64,000 bases of DNA from positions 1-64,000 of the forward strand of contig WGMD01000025.1 of NCBI GenBank assembly GCA_016125255.1, given 5' to 3'. The number at the start of each line of letters is the position of its first letter. The stretch's first letter is position 1. The stretch comes from Planctomycetota bacterium (GTDB lineage: Bacteria; Planctomycetota; Phycisphaerae; Phycisphaerales; Zrk34). Position numbers and translations under genes: made by a program. A model generated the notes under the pieces. The model was not told where the DNA came from, searched no databases, and saw nothing but the letters and a program-made list of their open reading frames with translations. Shown here piece by piece: positions 32,644-41,697 of the stretch.

Positions 32644-35534
32644 GCATGAATCGGAATCCGCTACAACCCGGTGTCATCGCTTTCGATCCCGCCCATCCGC
32701 TGGCGGCGGGGCTCGACGCGTATTTCCTGCCCGGCCGATCAATGGCGAATCTCGCTGCGGCGAATCAGCACGGTGCGGCGACGTCCGCGACGCTCGCTGG
32801 TACGCCCGGCCGTGCGGTCGGTCTGTCCGGTCCGCAGATGACGACCAACGATGTGTTTTCGCTGACGCTCAACACCGCCCGGCCGTTGGCGAATACGAGC
32901 GGGTACACCTACGCGATCCTCTGTCAGCCGCGGTCGGCCAATCGCGTGCTTTGGGGCGAGTATTCGTCGGCGTCGAGTCAGCCGAATCTGACGATGAGCG
33001 TTGTGGCGCCGGGGAATTCGGTGCGGGTGTATCGCCGATCGGATGCGGGCGTGGAGCTGACGAATGTGACGGCCAGCGCCGCCGTTTTGCCGGGGTATCA
33101 CCTCATCGTCCTGGCTGTACGCGGATCGAGCGCGGAAATATGGGTCGACGGCAAGCTCGACACGGCGTTCACGATGAACACCACCACGATCTCGGTGGAC
33201 AGGATCGCGTTCGGCGCTTCGGGCTCGACGACGTTTCGCGGCGAGATGGTGATGGCGGCCCGATGGCGGATCGGGCTGACGGCTTCGATGATCCGCCGCC
33301 TGAATGCCGACCCGTTCGCCATGCTCCGTCCCCGCCGCGATACGGTGATACGTCGCGTCATCGCCATGTCCGGCATTGCCGGGCCGACGGATCAAGGCGC
33401 GACGCTCACGCAGTCCGCCGACGCGGCCTTCCCCAATCGGCCGCGATCCGGCGGCGTCGGGCTGAAGGTCGAATTGGTCGTCGGCACGGCGGGGCAGTAC
33501 CTGGCGAAAGATCTCATCGAGCCGCGCCGGCGATTGTTCACGCGCGTCCTGTTCAATCCCGCCACGCTCTCGGATGGCTCGGTGACGCTGCTGCGCGGCG
33601 TCGACGAAAGCGACGACGAAACACTGCGCGTCTCATATGCATCGTCCTCCCGCACCATCACATTGTCGCTCGCCGGCGGAGCGACGCTCTGGGGCACGCT
33701 GCCGCAAACGCTCGACTGGCATTGCATCGAGTGCGGCATCGATGCCGACGCGGGGCATGCCGAACTCTGGCTCAACGGGCGTTCCATCGATGACTACGAC
33801 GGCGATATGGACACGCTCGAAACCCGGACGATGTGGATCGGCGCAACATCGAAATCCGTGGCGGCGATCGGCGAATGCTATCTCGACGAATGGGTCATCG
33901 CCGATGCCTATATCGGACCTGTGCGTGTCGAGCCGGTGAGCGAACATGCGGACGATCCCGCGCGGTGGTTGGTCGTCTACAACGCGGCCAGCGCCGATTC
34001 GATCGCATGGGCGCAGTCGTATCGAGCCGCCCGCGCGGTGCCGTATTCGAATCTGCTGGGCCTGAGTCTGCCGGCGACGGAGCAGGTGACGCAAGCGCAG
34101 TTCGAGTCAATGCGGGACGCCATTGCGGACTACCTCGCGTTCAACGGCATGAACGACATCATCCTCGGCATCCTTCTGGGGCATGACGTGCCGGGCATGT
34201 ACACGCGCAGCGACGGCGCCGCGGAAGCCATCGCCGGTCAGCTTCATCGCGTCGATGGTCTGACCACGGAGATCAGCAATCCGCTGGCGCCGCTGGCGGA
34301 CGAGGATGAATTGATTCGCCCGACACAGGCCAATCTCGCCGGTCATCGACTGACCGCGCGGATCGACAGCCCGACGCTGACGCAGAGTATCGCGCTGACG
34401 ACGCGAGCGTTGAACGTCGCCGCGAGCGTGCTCAATGATGAGGACGGCAGACTTTGGCTCGATCCCTACGGTCCGACCGGCAGCTTGTATGACCTGCGGC
34501 GCGAGCAGATGGCGACCTGGGCCGGGAGCATCGATCGTCAATTGCTTCGCCTGCCGCTCGTACTCTCGGCTGACAGCGATCCGGGTGTGGATGTGCAGTT
34601 CGACGAAATCAGCGGCGACGCATTTTTCTGGGGTTGGGAGCAGGCGACCGCGCCGGCGGGGTTCTTCGCCGAGCCGGCGGGCCGGCGCGTGCTGAGCGTT
34701 CAGTTGAGCTTCAATCACGCCACGGCTTCAACATTGCGCGACGCGGGCGACGACAACTGGGCGATAGCGGCGGTCCAAGCGGGATATGCGGCGGCGGGGG
34801 GGAGCAGTCGCAGCTACACGGCTTCGGGCGTCCCGCGCATCGGGCCGTTCTTTGAGGCGATGCGGAACGGATGGACGCTTGCGGAGGCGTGGTTCGCGGC
34901 CAGCCCGGTGCTGCGATGCGGACTCATGCTCGTGGGCGATCCGTTGATGACGGTCATGACACCGCGCGCGGGATGGAATGTCTACGGTCCGTTCGCGACA
35001 TGGACGGACGTCGACACGACGATTCCGACGGCGGCCCTTCGATCAACAGAGCGAAGCATCGCACTCGCCGCCGCCGATCAACTCGCCGATGGCGAACAAG
35101 GGCTGTACCTGTTACGGGCGATTGACGCGATGGGACGATCGGAAGCGGGGTTCACAGCCGTTTCAGTCCAGCGCATCGGCGACGAACTCGCGCCGCTGCC
35201 GACGGCGCCCGTATGGCCCGTCGCGCCGGGTTGGGGCGCGGTGCAGCAGGGGCACGCCTGGCGCCTCACCGCGGCATGGGCGGACCGCTTCGAGCGAATG
35301 AATGTGGCGCGCGTCGAGCTGGTGCGTCAGGCGATGGGTGAAGCTCCGGCGACCGTGGTTTGGCAAGTCGTCGATCCGCACGCTCGCGCCATCGAGTTGG
35401 TCGATTCGCCGGCTCATGACGTGACGCGATATCGGCTGCGGGCGGTGTCGTCGCAAGAGGCGGCGATCGAATCGCCATGGTCCGCATGGCTGACGCTCGC
35501 GTCGGACGAAACACGAACGATTGTGCATGTGTAA
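32640..35534 (+). CDS. large phage adhesin with LamG-like and TIGR03790-like domains
   Basis: The 964-residue protein has two concanavalin/LamG-like domains (about residues 60-220 and 265-430; WVDGKLDTAF and WLNGRSIDDYDG). From about residue 441 to 775 it carries a domain that resembles the TIGR03790 family, opening RWLVVYNAASADSIAWAQSY and ending GLMLVGDPLMTV. The C-terminus is fibronectin-like (from about 860). The GDP motif and the preceding SFNHAT resemble caspase/gingipain-type folds. It is probably a receptor-binding protein. Start is GTG 32640 or ATG 32646. Confidence 0.7.
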   Translation: MSMNRNPLQPGVIAFDPAHPLAAGLDAYFLPGRSMANLAAANQHGAATSATLAGTPGRAVGLSGPQMTTNDVFSLTLNTARPLANTSGYTYAILCQPRSANRVLWGEYSSASSQPNLTMSVVAPGNSVRVYRRSDAGVELTNVTASAAVLPGYHLIVLAVRGSSAEIWVDGKLDTAFTMNTTTISVDRIAFGASGSTTFRGEMVMAARWRIGLTASMIRRLNADPFAMLRPRRDTVIRRVIAMSGIAGPTDQGATLTQSADAAFPNRPRSGGVGLKVELVVGTAGQYLAKDLIEPRRRLFTRVLFNPATLSDGSVTLLRGVDESDDETLRVSYASSSRTITLSLAGGATLWGTLPQTLDWHCIECGIDADAGHAELWLNGRSIDDYDGDMDTLETRTMWIGATSKSVAAIGECYLDEWVIADAYIGPVRVEPVSEHADDPARWLVVYNAASADSIAWAQSYRAARAVPYSNLLGLSLPATEQVTQAQFESMRDAIADYLAFNGMNDIILGILLGHDVPGMYTRSDGAAEAIAGQLHRVDGLTTEISNPLAPLADEDELIRPTQANLAGHRLTARIDSPTLTQSIALTTRALNVAASVLNDEDGRLWLDPYGPTGSLYDLRREQMATWAGSIDRQLLRLPLVLSADSDPGVDVQFDEISGDAFFWGWEQATAPAGFFAEPAGRRVLSVQLSFNHATASTLRDAGDDNWAIAAVQAGYAAAGGSSRSYTASGVPRIGPFFEAMRNGWTLAEAWFAASPVLRCGLMLVGDPLMTVMTPRAGWNVYGPFATWTDVDTTIPTAALRSTERSIALAAADQLADGEQGLYLLRAIDAMGRSEAGFTAVSVQRIGDELAPLPTAPVWPVAPGWGAVQQGHAWRLTAAWADRFERMNVARVELVRQAMGEAPATVVWQVVDPHARAIELVDSPAHDVTRYRLRAVSSQEAAIESPWSAWLTLASDETRTIVHV

Positions 35535-35546
35535 GGGAGACGATCG

Positions 35547-37151
35547 ATGGCATTTGCGTCGGCGACATTGCAGGCATCTTTGAACGGATCGGCGGCGGCC
35601 TCGGCGGCGGGCGTGCCGCTGGTCTTTGTCGATGGGCAACCCGACCTTGAATTGTCGGTCGAGCGATTCACGCAGATCGGCCCGCTCGATGTGCGAAGCG
35701 CCTCGCTGCTTCTGCGGCGCGACGAGGCGGGGTATGAACAAGCCGAACTGGAACGGGCGCGTCGACGCATGGGCCGGCCGGTGATGATCGCGATGCCCGT
35801 GTGCATTGCCGGCGGCGCCGCCCGCCTGTTGCCATTGATGCAGGGTCGGATCACGTCGATCGCTCAGCGGCTCGATCGCGCGACGGATCAAATGACCCTC
35901 AATGCCGTATGCGGCTGGCATGCGCTGCTCGACGAGCCGATCGACACGGACACATGGAACGCACCGCTCACGCTGCGGCAAGCGATTGATGCGATCAACG
36001 AACGCACCGGCGTCGACCTGACGGCTGATCTGATTCCGCCGGAAGCGCTCGCGCGGCCGGCGGGGGGATCGCACGGGGCGCCCGCGACGATTGGGGCATG
36101 GATCGAGAGATTGTGTCGAACGCACCACACGCATGTGCGGCGGATGCTGCGTTGGGACGGGCATCGCATCGTCGAGCGGCGCGAACTCCGATTGAATGTA
36201 CACGGCCGACCCATTCGGCTATTGACGACTCAGATGGCCAATCCCGCGGGAGCGACGCATGCGATCCGAGCCGTAATGCCGCTCGACCGGCCGGTCAAGC
36301 TCATCGCCCTTGCGGCGGGCCAGCGCGTCGAGTCCACCTTCGACCTCTTCGGCGGATGGAACCCCGCGCTCGAATCGGCGGCGGACGAGAGCTACACGCG
36401 ATCGGCCAGCAGCGACTTCGATACCTATGCGAATGTCTTTCGGCTCTGGGTGCTCAATGAGGACGGGGCTTTTGCCGGACCGGCATTCGACCTCACCGCG
36501 TTCTTCGACGAGGGCCGTTCGATCCCGGCGACGCCGGTGCGATTCGTCAATGCGCTGACCATGGATGATGCGGGGCGCAGTATCGGCGTCGCTGCGGAAG
36601 TCAGCGTCGACGGCGGCGCGACATGGGCACGATACGCCGGCCACGCGCAAATCCTTCCCGAACGCGCGGCGGTCTACTTCGATGACGACGCCTTGCCGGC
36701 GGCGTTTCTAGCGGCCTGCAAGTCCGGGTCGGCGCGCGTACGCGTCACTGCATCGCTGACCAATCCGCTGGCGACCGAAACGACCCGATGGGTCGGCAAT
36801 CCGTTCGCGGGATCGTTCACGACGAAGCGATTCGATGTGAGCGCCGACTTCGCGTATCAGCGGGTCGCGCCGTCGAGTCGGCATTACGACGAAGTGCGCC
36901 ACGGCGACCGATCGGCGGACGAGCGCGATGACCGCGCCAAGCTGTCGAGCTTGCTGGCGGAAAGAGCGGGGGAGCTGTCACGCGAACCGGCGCAGGCGGT
37001 CATCGATCTGGTCGGACCCATGCTCTCGCTCCGCATCGGCGACCAACTCGACGACGTCAACGGGCGGATCGGGCTGGTGCTGATGCGATGCGAGCACCGG
37101 TTTGATGCGGGTCTGAGCGAGACGACCTGGCGAAGGGAGGCGGAAGGATGA
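35547..37151 (+). CDS. phage tail/baseplate protein
   Basis: This 534-residue protein begins with a beta-rich domain (FVDGQPDLELSVERFTQIGP) followed by a helical LRQAIDAINERTGVDL stretch typical of baseplate hub-like or tail-associated proteins. It ends in helix-rich segments. GGGAGA precedes the ATG and the stop overlaps the next start. Identification is by context and style, not by a named family. Confidence 0.6.
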   Translation: MAFASATLQASLNGSAAASAAGVPLVFVDGQPDLELSVERFTQIGPLDVRSASLLLRRDEAGYEQAELERARRRMGRPVMIAMPVCIAGGAARLLPLMQGRITSIAQRLDRATDQMTLNAVCGWHALLDEPIDTDTWNAPLTLRQAIDAINERTGVDLTADLIPPEALARPAGGSHGAPATIGAWIERLCRTHHTHVRRMLRWDGHRIVERRELRLNVHGRPIRLLTTQMANPAGATHAIRAVMPLDRPVKLIALAAGQRVESTFDLFGGWNPALESAADESYTRSASSDFDTYANVFRLWVLNEDGAFAGPAFDLTAFFDEGRSIPATPVRFVNALTMDDAGRSIGVAAEVSVDGGATWARYAGHAQILPERAAVYFDDDALPAAFLAACKSGSARVRVTASLTNPLATETTRWVGNPFAGSFTTKRFDVSADFAYQRVAPSSRHYDEVRHGDRSADERDDRAKLSSLLAERAGELSREPAQAVIDLVGPMLSLRIGDQLDDVNGRIGLVLMRCEHRFDAGLSETTWRREAEG

Positions 37152-37414
37152 TCGAGTCGCTGGTGCAATTCGGCGTGGCGGGGTTGATGGGGACGTTGTG
37201 GGTGTGGGAGCGGATGTACAGCCGCAAACGGGAGACGCAGCTCAGCGAGTCGCATGATCGGCTCATGGAGCAGAACCACGAATTGAGCGAGCTGATTCAG
37301 CTTGTCCGTCAGAACACCGAGGCCGTGGTCGGCTTCGAGCAGGCGCAGAAACGCATGTGTGACTTATTGGAGGGCATGGCAAATGAAATGCGCAAAGCGA
37401 ATCGTGCCGCTTAA
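37148..37414 (+). CDS. holin- or inner-spanin-like protein
   Basis: This 88-residue protein has one N-terminal membrane segment (residues about 5-22) and a long coiled coil (about 27-85). The layout fits an inner spanin (Rz-like) or a small holin. It overlaps the next gene, a lipoprotein, by 32 bases in a different frame, as spanin pairs often do. No endolysin gene is recognised nearby. Confidence 0.55.
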   Translation: MIESLVQFGVAGLMGTLWVWERMYSRKRETQLSESHDRLMEQNHELSELIQLVRQNTEAVVGFEQAQKRMCDLLEGMANEMRKANRAA

Positions 37415-37859
37415 CGCGGCGGCGTGGCTGATCGTGATGGTATTGATGCTCGGCGGATGCGCCACGCCGCCGTCGGTTCCGCTGCTGGTCGAGGTCGCGC
37501 AGAAGACAATCGCGGATGAGCGGAAGCATCTGGATGAAGATCAGGCGCGGAATAGCGCGTGGTACGAGCAGGAGCGTGCGTCGCTGGAGGCGGGGTACGA
37601 AGCGGACCTGGCGGCGCATCCGCAGATCGACAAGGACTGGGTGCTGGCGGGGACGCGCGTCTATGTGACGGCGCGCGAAGCGCTTGTTGAACACGAAGCG
37701 CGCTCGGCTGAGCAGATCCGCACGCGGGCGCGGAACCTGACGCTCGCAAGCGAAGCATTGGATCGGGCGCTGTCGGTGCTTCAGCAGCGTGAGATGCTTT
37801 TGTGGGACGCGCCGCAGTTGCGGGCGTGGATCGCGGCACAGAGTTCCCCCAACCCTTGA
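37383..37859 (+). CDS. phage lipoprotein, outer-spanin candidate
   Basis: This 158-residue protein has a signal sequence ending in the lipobox LGGC, followed by a helical region with a coiled-coil tendency (about 30-150). Overlap with the membrane coiled-coil gene suggests an Rz/Rz1-like lysis pair that bridges the envelope. It is longer than typical Rz1, so the call is tentative. Confidence 0.55.
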   Translation: MKCAKRIVPLNAAAWLIVMVLMLGGCATPPSVPLLVEVAQKTIADERKHLDEDQARNSAWYEQERASLEAGYEADLAAHPQIDKDWVLAGTRVYVTAREALVEHEARSAEQIRTRARNLTLASEALDRALSVLQQREMLLWDAPQLRAWIAAQSSPNP

Positions 37860-37872
37860 TGGAGTATGATCC

Positions 37873-38139
37873 ATGAGCGAACTGAACATGACGGAATTGC
37901 GCGACCTGGTGGAGCAGCGGCTGGAGACGCGATGGAACGAGTTTACGGAGGAGCATCCGAATCTCGCGGCGGCGATCGATCGTGTGCATCTGATCGAATC
38001 GAGCGTGGAGCACCTGTCGGAGGACCCGGACTACCGGGCGGCCCTGGATGCGGCGACGACGGACGAATCGATGCTCAACGAAGCGGCCGCGGCGATCGAC
38101 ATCGTCGATCGATGGGTGGCGCGGCTTCTGGGGATTTGA
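37873..38139 (+). CDS. small acidic helical protein
   Basis: This 88-residue protein is predicted to be helical and acidic. It lies 13 bases after the lipoprotein gene with GGAG before its ATG, so it belongs to the same transcript. It is the last gene that I attribute to phage-like block 2. Function is unknown. Confidence 0.55.
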   Translation: MSELNMTELRDLVEQRLETRWNEFTEEHPNLAAAIDRVHLIESSVEHLSEDPDYRAALDAATTDESMLNEAAAAIDIVDRWVARLLGI

Positions 38140-38170
38140 TGAAGCGGGCGGCGGATCGTATCGTATTTTC

Positions 38171-38707
38171 ATGATGCGATCCGCCGCTCTATTCGTCCTC
38201 GTGCTCGCGTCCGCACTTTTGCCGGGCTGCGGAGGCGTCGGATTCAAGGGCGGCCCGACCGCGACGGCCGGGCCGGGAAATGACTGGCCTTTCATCCCCA
38301 CATCCATGCGCGTGCATCCGTTCACCTCGCTGGAGATCAACGAGTCGGAAGGCGGCATGATTCTCGAAGTGCGGATGGAGCTGCTTGATCAACTTGGCGA
38401 TCCGACGAAAGGCGTGGGCGATTTTCGATTTGAGCTGTACGCCTCGCCCAGCACCGCGTCGCGCGAGGGGCAGGAGAAGCGGCTGTTCTTCTGGGAAGCG
38501 CCGATGACGACGCTGGAGCAGAATCGCCAGCACTACGATCCGATCACGCGCACCTACGCCTTCAACCTCCGCATGCCCGATGCTCCGCCGGCCAACGAGA
38601 AGCTCAAGCTCGTCGTGCAGTTCACCGATGCGCGGGGCCATCGGCTTGTCGTTCAATCACCACTAAGCGTCGGCGCCCACCGCAAGGTTGCCCCGCCGGC
38701 CCCTTGA
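38171..38707 (+). CDS. lipoprotein of unknown function
   Basis: This 178-residue protein has a signal peptide with lipobox LLPGC and a beta-rich mature part (VRMELLDQLGDPTKGVGDF; LVVQFTDARGHRLVV) similar to envelope lipoproteins. Two ATG codons (38171, 38174) lie in tandem. It converges with the phosphohexomutase gene three bases away. It seems cellular rather than phage, though the border is not certain. Confidence 0.65.
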   Translation: MMRSAALFVLVLASALLPGCGGVGFKGGPTATAGPGNDWPFIPTSMRVHPFTSLEINESEGGMILEVRMELLDQLGDPTKGVGDFRFELYASPSTASREGQEKRLFFWEAPMTTLEQNRQHYDPITRTYAFNLRMPDAPPANEKLKLVVQFTDARGHRLVVQSPLSVGAHRKVAPPAP

Positions 38708-38710
38708 GAT

Positions 38711-40075
38711 TTATGCTTCAATGAGCCCGCGCACGCGATCGATGAGCTGCTGCGCGGCGGCGGGCTGAGGCGCTTCGGCGATGATCCGCATGATCGGCTC
38801 CGTGTTGGAGGAGCGCACATGCACCCACGCATCCGCCAGATCGATGCGGATGCCGTCCTGCAAATCGATGCGTTCGCCGGTGAAGGCGCGTTCGAGCCGG
38901 GCGATGGCGCGGTCGGCCATGCCCTCCTGAATCGGCTGCTTGAATTTGACGATCGCATACGCCGGGATTTCCGCAGCGACCTGCGAGAGCGACTTGCCCG
39001 TCACGGCGAGCTGCTCAAGCACGAGCGCCGCTCCGGCGAGACTGTCGCGGACATGGATCACCTTCGGCCAGATGATTCCGCCGTTGCCTTCGCCGCCGAT
39101 GACGCATCGCTGCTGGCGCATCATCGACGCGACATGCGCCTCGCCGACCGGCGTACGGTGCACCATGCAGCCGAACCGCGCGGCGATGTCGTCGATCATG
39201 CGCGAGGTCGACAGATTGGCGGCGACCGGGCCGGGCGTACGGCCGAGCACATGAAGCGTGCAAAGCGCCAGCGTGTATTCCTCGCCGATGTACCGGCCGG
39301 TTTCATCCACCAGCGCGAGCCGATCGGCGTCCGGATCCTGCGCCAGACCGACGTCCGCCTGATGCTCGCGCACCTTCGCCGCCAGCTCGCGGAGGTTCTC
39401 CTCGGTCGGTTCGGGTGTGTGCGGGAATCGGCCGGTGGGCTCGCCGTACAGATGAATCAATTCGACATTCAGATGTTTGAGCAGCGTCGCCGTTGCCGGT
39501 CCGCCCGCGCCATGCACCGAGTCGAGCACCACCTTGAGCCGCCGCTTGCGGATCGCTTCGACGTCGATATGCGCGAGGATGCGATCAACATGCACCTGAT
39601 TCGTCGAGTCGTCTTCGTCGAGTGTTTGAATCGCTTCGACGGGCACGTAATCGAGCTGATCGCTGCGGAAGCGGTCGATGATCTGGGCCGCCTGTTCGGG
39701 CGGCGGGGCGACGCCGTCGTGGCGCAGCGCCTTGATGCCGTTCCAGATGATCGGGTTATGGGACGCGGTGATGACGATGCCGCCTTGGGCGCGGTGGTGC
39801 TCGGTCATGATGGCGACGCTGGGCGTGGTGACGATGCCGAGCGTGGTGACGCGGGATCCGACCGACAGAAGCCCCGCGACAACGGCGTTCTGCACCATCG
39901 GGCCCGACGGCCGGCTGTCCCGGCCGACGACGATATGCGGATGCTCCACGCCGGAGGATTTGCGAAGCCAACTGCCGAAGGCGGCACCATAGCGTGCGGC
40001 GAGCGGGGGCGTGAGCGATGTGCCGATGAGCCCGCGCAGGCCGCTGATGGACAACATGAGCGTCGAGTCATTCAT
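38711..40075 (-). CDS. phosphohexomutase (GlmM/ManB family)
   Basis: This 454-residue enzyme has all four sites of the alpha-D-phosphohexomutase family: the phosphoserine loop VITASHNP, the Mg loop DPDADR, the sugar loop GEGNGG and the phosphate loop RSSNTEP. It interconverts sugar 1- and 6-phosphates. The RSSNTEP form and the early ISGLRG motif fit GlmM-like or PMM/PGM enzymes; the sugar cannot be decided by eye. The start is the ATG behind AAAGGAAC. It could supply precursors for envelope or exopolysaccharide. Confidence 0.9.
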   Translation of the reverse strand: MNDSTLMLSISGLRGLIGTSLTPPLAARYGAAFGSWLRKSSGVEHPHIVVGRDSRPSGPMVQNAVVAGLLSVGSRVTTLGIVTTPSVAIMTEHHRAQGGIVITASHNPIIWNGIKALRHDGVAPPPEQAAQIIDRFRSDQLDYVPVEAIQTLDEDDSTNQVHVDRILAHIDVEAIRKRRLKVVLDSVHGAGGPATATLLKHLNVELIHLYGEPTGRFPHTPEPTEENLRELAAKVREHQADVGLAQDPDADRLALVDETGRYIGEEYTLALCTLHVLGRTPGPVAANLSTSRMIDDIAARFGCMVHRTPVGEAHVASMMRQQRCVIGGEGNGGIIWPKVIHVRDSLAGAALVLEQLAVTGKSLSQVAAEIPAYAIVKFKQPIQEGMADRAIARLERAFTGERIDLQDGIRIDLADAWVHVRSSNTEPIMRIIAEAPQPAAAQQLIDRVRGLIEA

Positions 40076-40290
40076 GAAAGGTTCCTTTGCACCTCGGGAA
40101 ATTTCATATCTCATCGGGTGATCGCGTCGGATTTCACGATACAAAAGCGCACAACATACGTCCGAAAAAAGTGCCGCATGCGGCGGCGCTGTCGCGGTTA
40201 ACCATCCTTCGTAAAACGCCGATGCTCATGCAGTCAAGGCACTTTGGGCGCGCTGGGCGTCGATACGAGGATCATACCGGGCGTTGTTGC

Positions 40291-41697
40291 ATGCAGAAAA
40301 TCAAGACCACCGAGATCAAACAAGGCCAGCGGTTTGAGCATGCGCTGTTCATGTCCAATGGGCAGAAGCTGCTCAACGCCGGCGTGGAGATCACTTCGCG
40401 CCACCTGCGCGTCTTCGCCTCGTTAAGCGACAGCCAGTTGTATCTGGCCGATTCGATCGACGAGCTTGTCGCCGAGGGCGTCGTCAAAGCGATCGATCGG
40501 GGCGGCATGCGGCTTGGCCAGAAAGCCGATCGCGATGTGCTCGCCGCCGGCGGCACGCTGCTCATCGAACAGGGCCAGGAGATCGAGCAGCATCACATGG
40601 ATGCGATGAGCGGCGGCGCGTACTCCGCACAGCGCGATCAGGAACTGGAGCAGGCTCGCCTTCGCCGTGATCGGATGGTCATGGCCGACGCCCTGATCGA
40701 ACAGCTCGAGCAGGATGTGGCGGGCATGAATCTGCGGATCACGCCGCAGGCGACCGACATCTGGCACGACGCGCCGACCGCGGCGACGCAATGGCCGGCG
40801 GCGGGCGCGCTGATCGCCGAGCGCGAGGGACATGTGCAGACGATCCGCTCGCTGATGAGCCAGATTGAAGCCGGCATCGCGCCAGCGCCGCAACGGATCA
40901 CCACGCTTGTCGACGCCCTCTTCGATCGTCTGCTGCTTCATCCCCAGCATGTGACGCAACTGGCCCTTCTGTGTAAGGGCCGCGACAAATATCTGCCGGA
41001 CCATGCCTTCTGCGTCTGCGTGCTGGCGATGGCCACGGCGGCGCAGCTCAAATGGTCTGAGCAACACGTCAAACAAATCGGGCGCGTCGGCCTGCTCGCC
41101 GACGTTGGCATGCTGCTCGTGCCCGAGCGCATCCGGACCGGCGGCTGCGCCCTGACCGAAATCGATCGCGGACGCGTGCAGCGCCATCCCGCGTTCACGC
41201 TGGCGCTCCTCGAAAACGTCGACGGGTTTGATCCGGTGATGAAGCTCGCGGCCTTTGAGCATCACGAACGCGAAACCGGCGTCGGATACCCCCGTGGCGT
41301 GCGCGGCGACCAGATCTGCGACATGGCCAAAGTGCTCGGTGTCGCCGACGTCTTCGCCGCCGCCGTCAGCTATCGCTCGTACCACGCCTCCAAGCTCCCC
41401 TATGTCGTCATGGAGGAACTGATTCGCTCCGCTGCGGCCGGCATCTTCTGCAAACAGTCCATGCGGGCCCTGGTCCAGGCGGCCGGCCTGTTCCCCGTCG
41501 GCTCGTATGTCATGCTCAGTAACCGCCGCCTTGCCCACGTCCTCGCCACCAATGTCAAGCAACTCGACCGCCCGATCATTCGCATCCTCAACGATGACGG
41601 CCAGCCCACCGAGCACGTCATCGATCTGACGCAGTTTCCGGTCGATAAACTCGCGGTCGCGCGCCCCGCTCCGCCGCCGGCCTCCGCAGCGGCGTGA
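40291..41697 (+). CDS. degenerate HD-GYP-like signalling protein
   Basis: The 468-residue protein has an N-terminal domain (residues 1-100) like those preceding HD-GYP proteins, and a C-terminal HD-GYP-like domain. The HD pair is changed to AD (GLLADVGMLLVPE). The second motif reads HHERETGVGYP, so the His pair and the GYP are kept but the usual Asp is Thr. It may bind cyclic-di-GMP without hydrolysing it. Its end overlaps the convergent ATPase gene by 80 bases. Confidence 0.8.
   Translation: MQKIKTTEIKQGQRFEHALFMSNGQKLLNAGVEITSRHLRVFASLSDSQLYLADSIDELVAEGVVKAIDRGGMRLGQKADRDVLAAGGTLLIEQGQEIEQHHMDAMSGGAYSAQRDQELEQARLRRDRMVMADALIEQLEQDVAGMNLRITPQATDIWHDAPTAATQWPAAGALIAEREGHVQTIRSLMSQIEAGIAPAPQRITTLVDALFDRLLLHPQHVTQLALLCKGRDKYLPDHAFCVCVLAMATAAQLKWSEQHVKQIGRVGLLADVGMLLVPERIRTGGCALTEIDRGRVQRHPAFTLALLENVDGFDPVMKLAAFEHHERETGVGYPRGVRGDQICDMAKVLGVADVFAAAVSYRSYHASKLPYVVMEELIRSAAAGIFCKQSMRALVQAAGLFPVGSYVMLSNRRLAHVLATNVKQLDRPIIRILNDDGQPTEHVIDLTQFPVDKLAVARPAPPPASAAA

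Noticed and set aside
13595-38139. integrase, att sites or tRNA target for a prophage
   Set aside because: I searched by eye for tyrosine or serine recombinase motifs and tRNA-like sequence and found none within the window.
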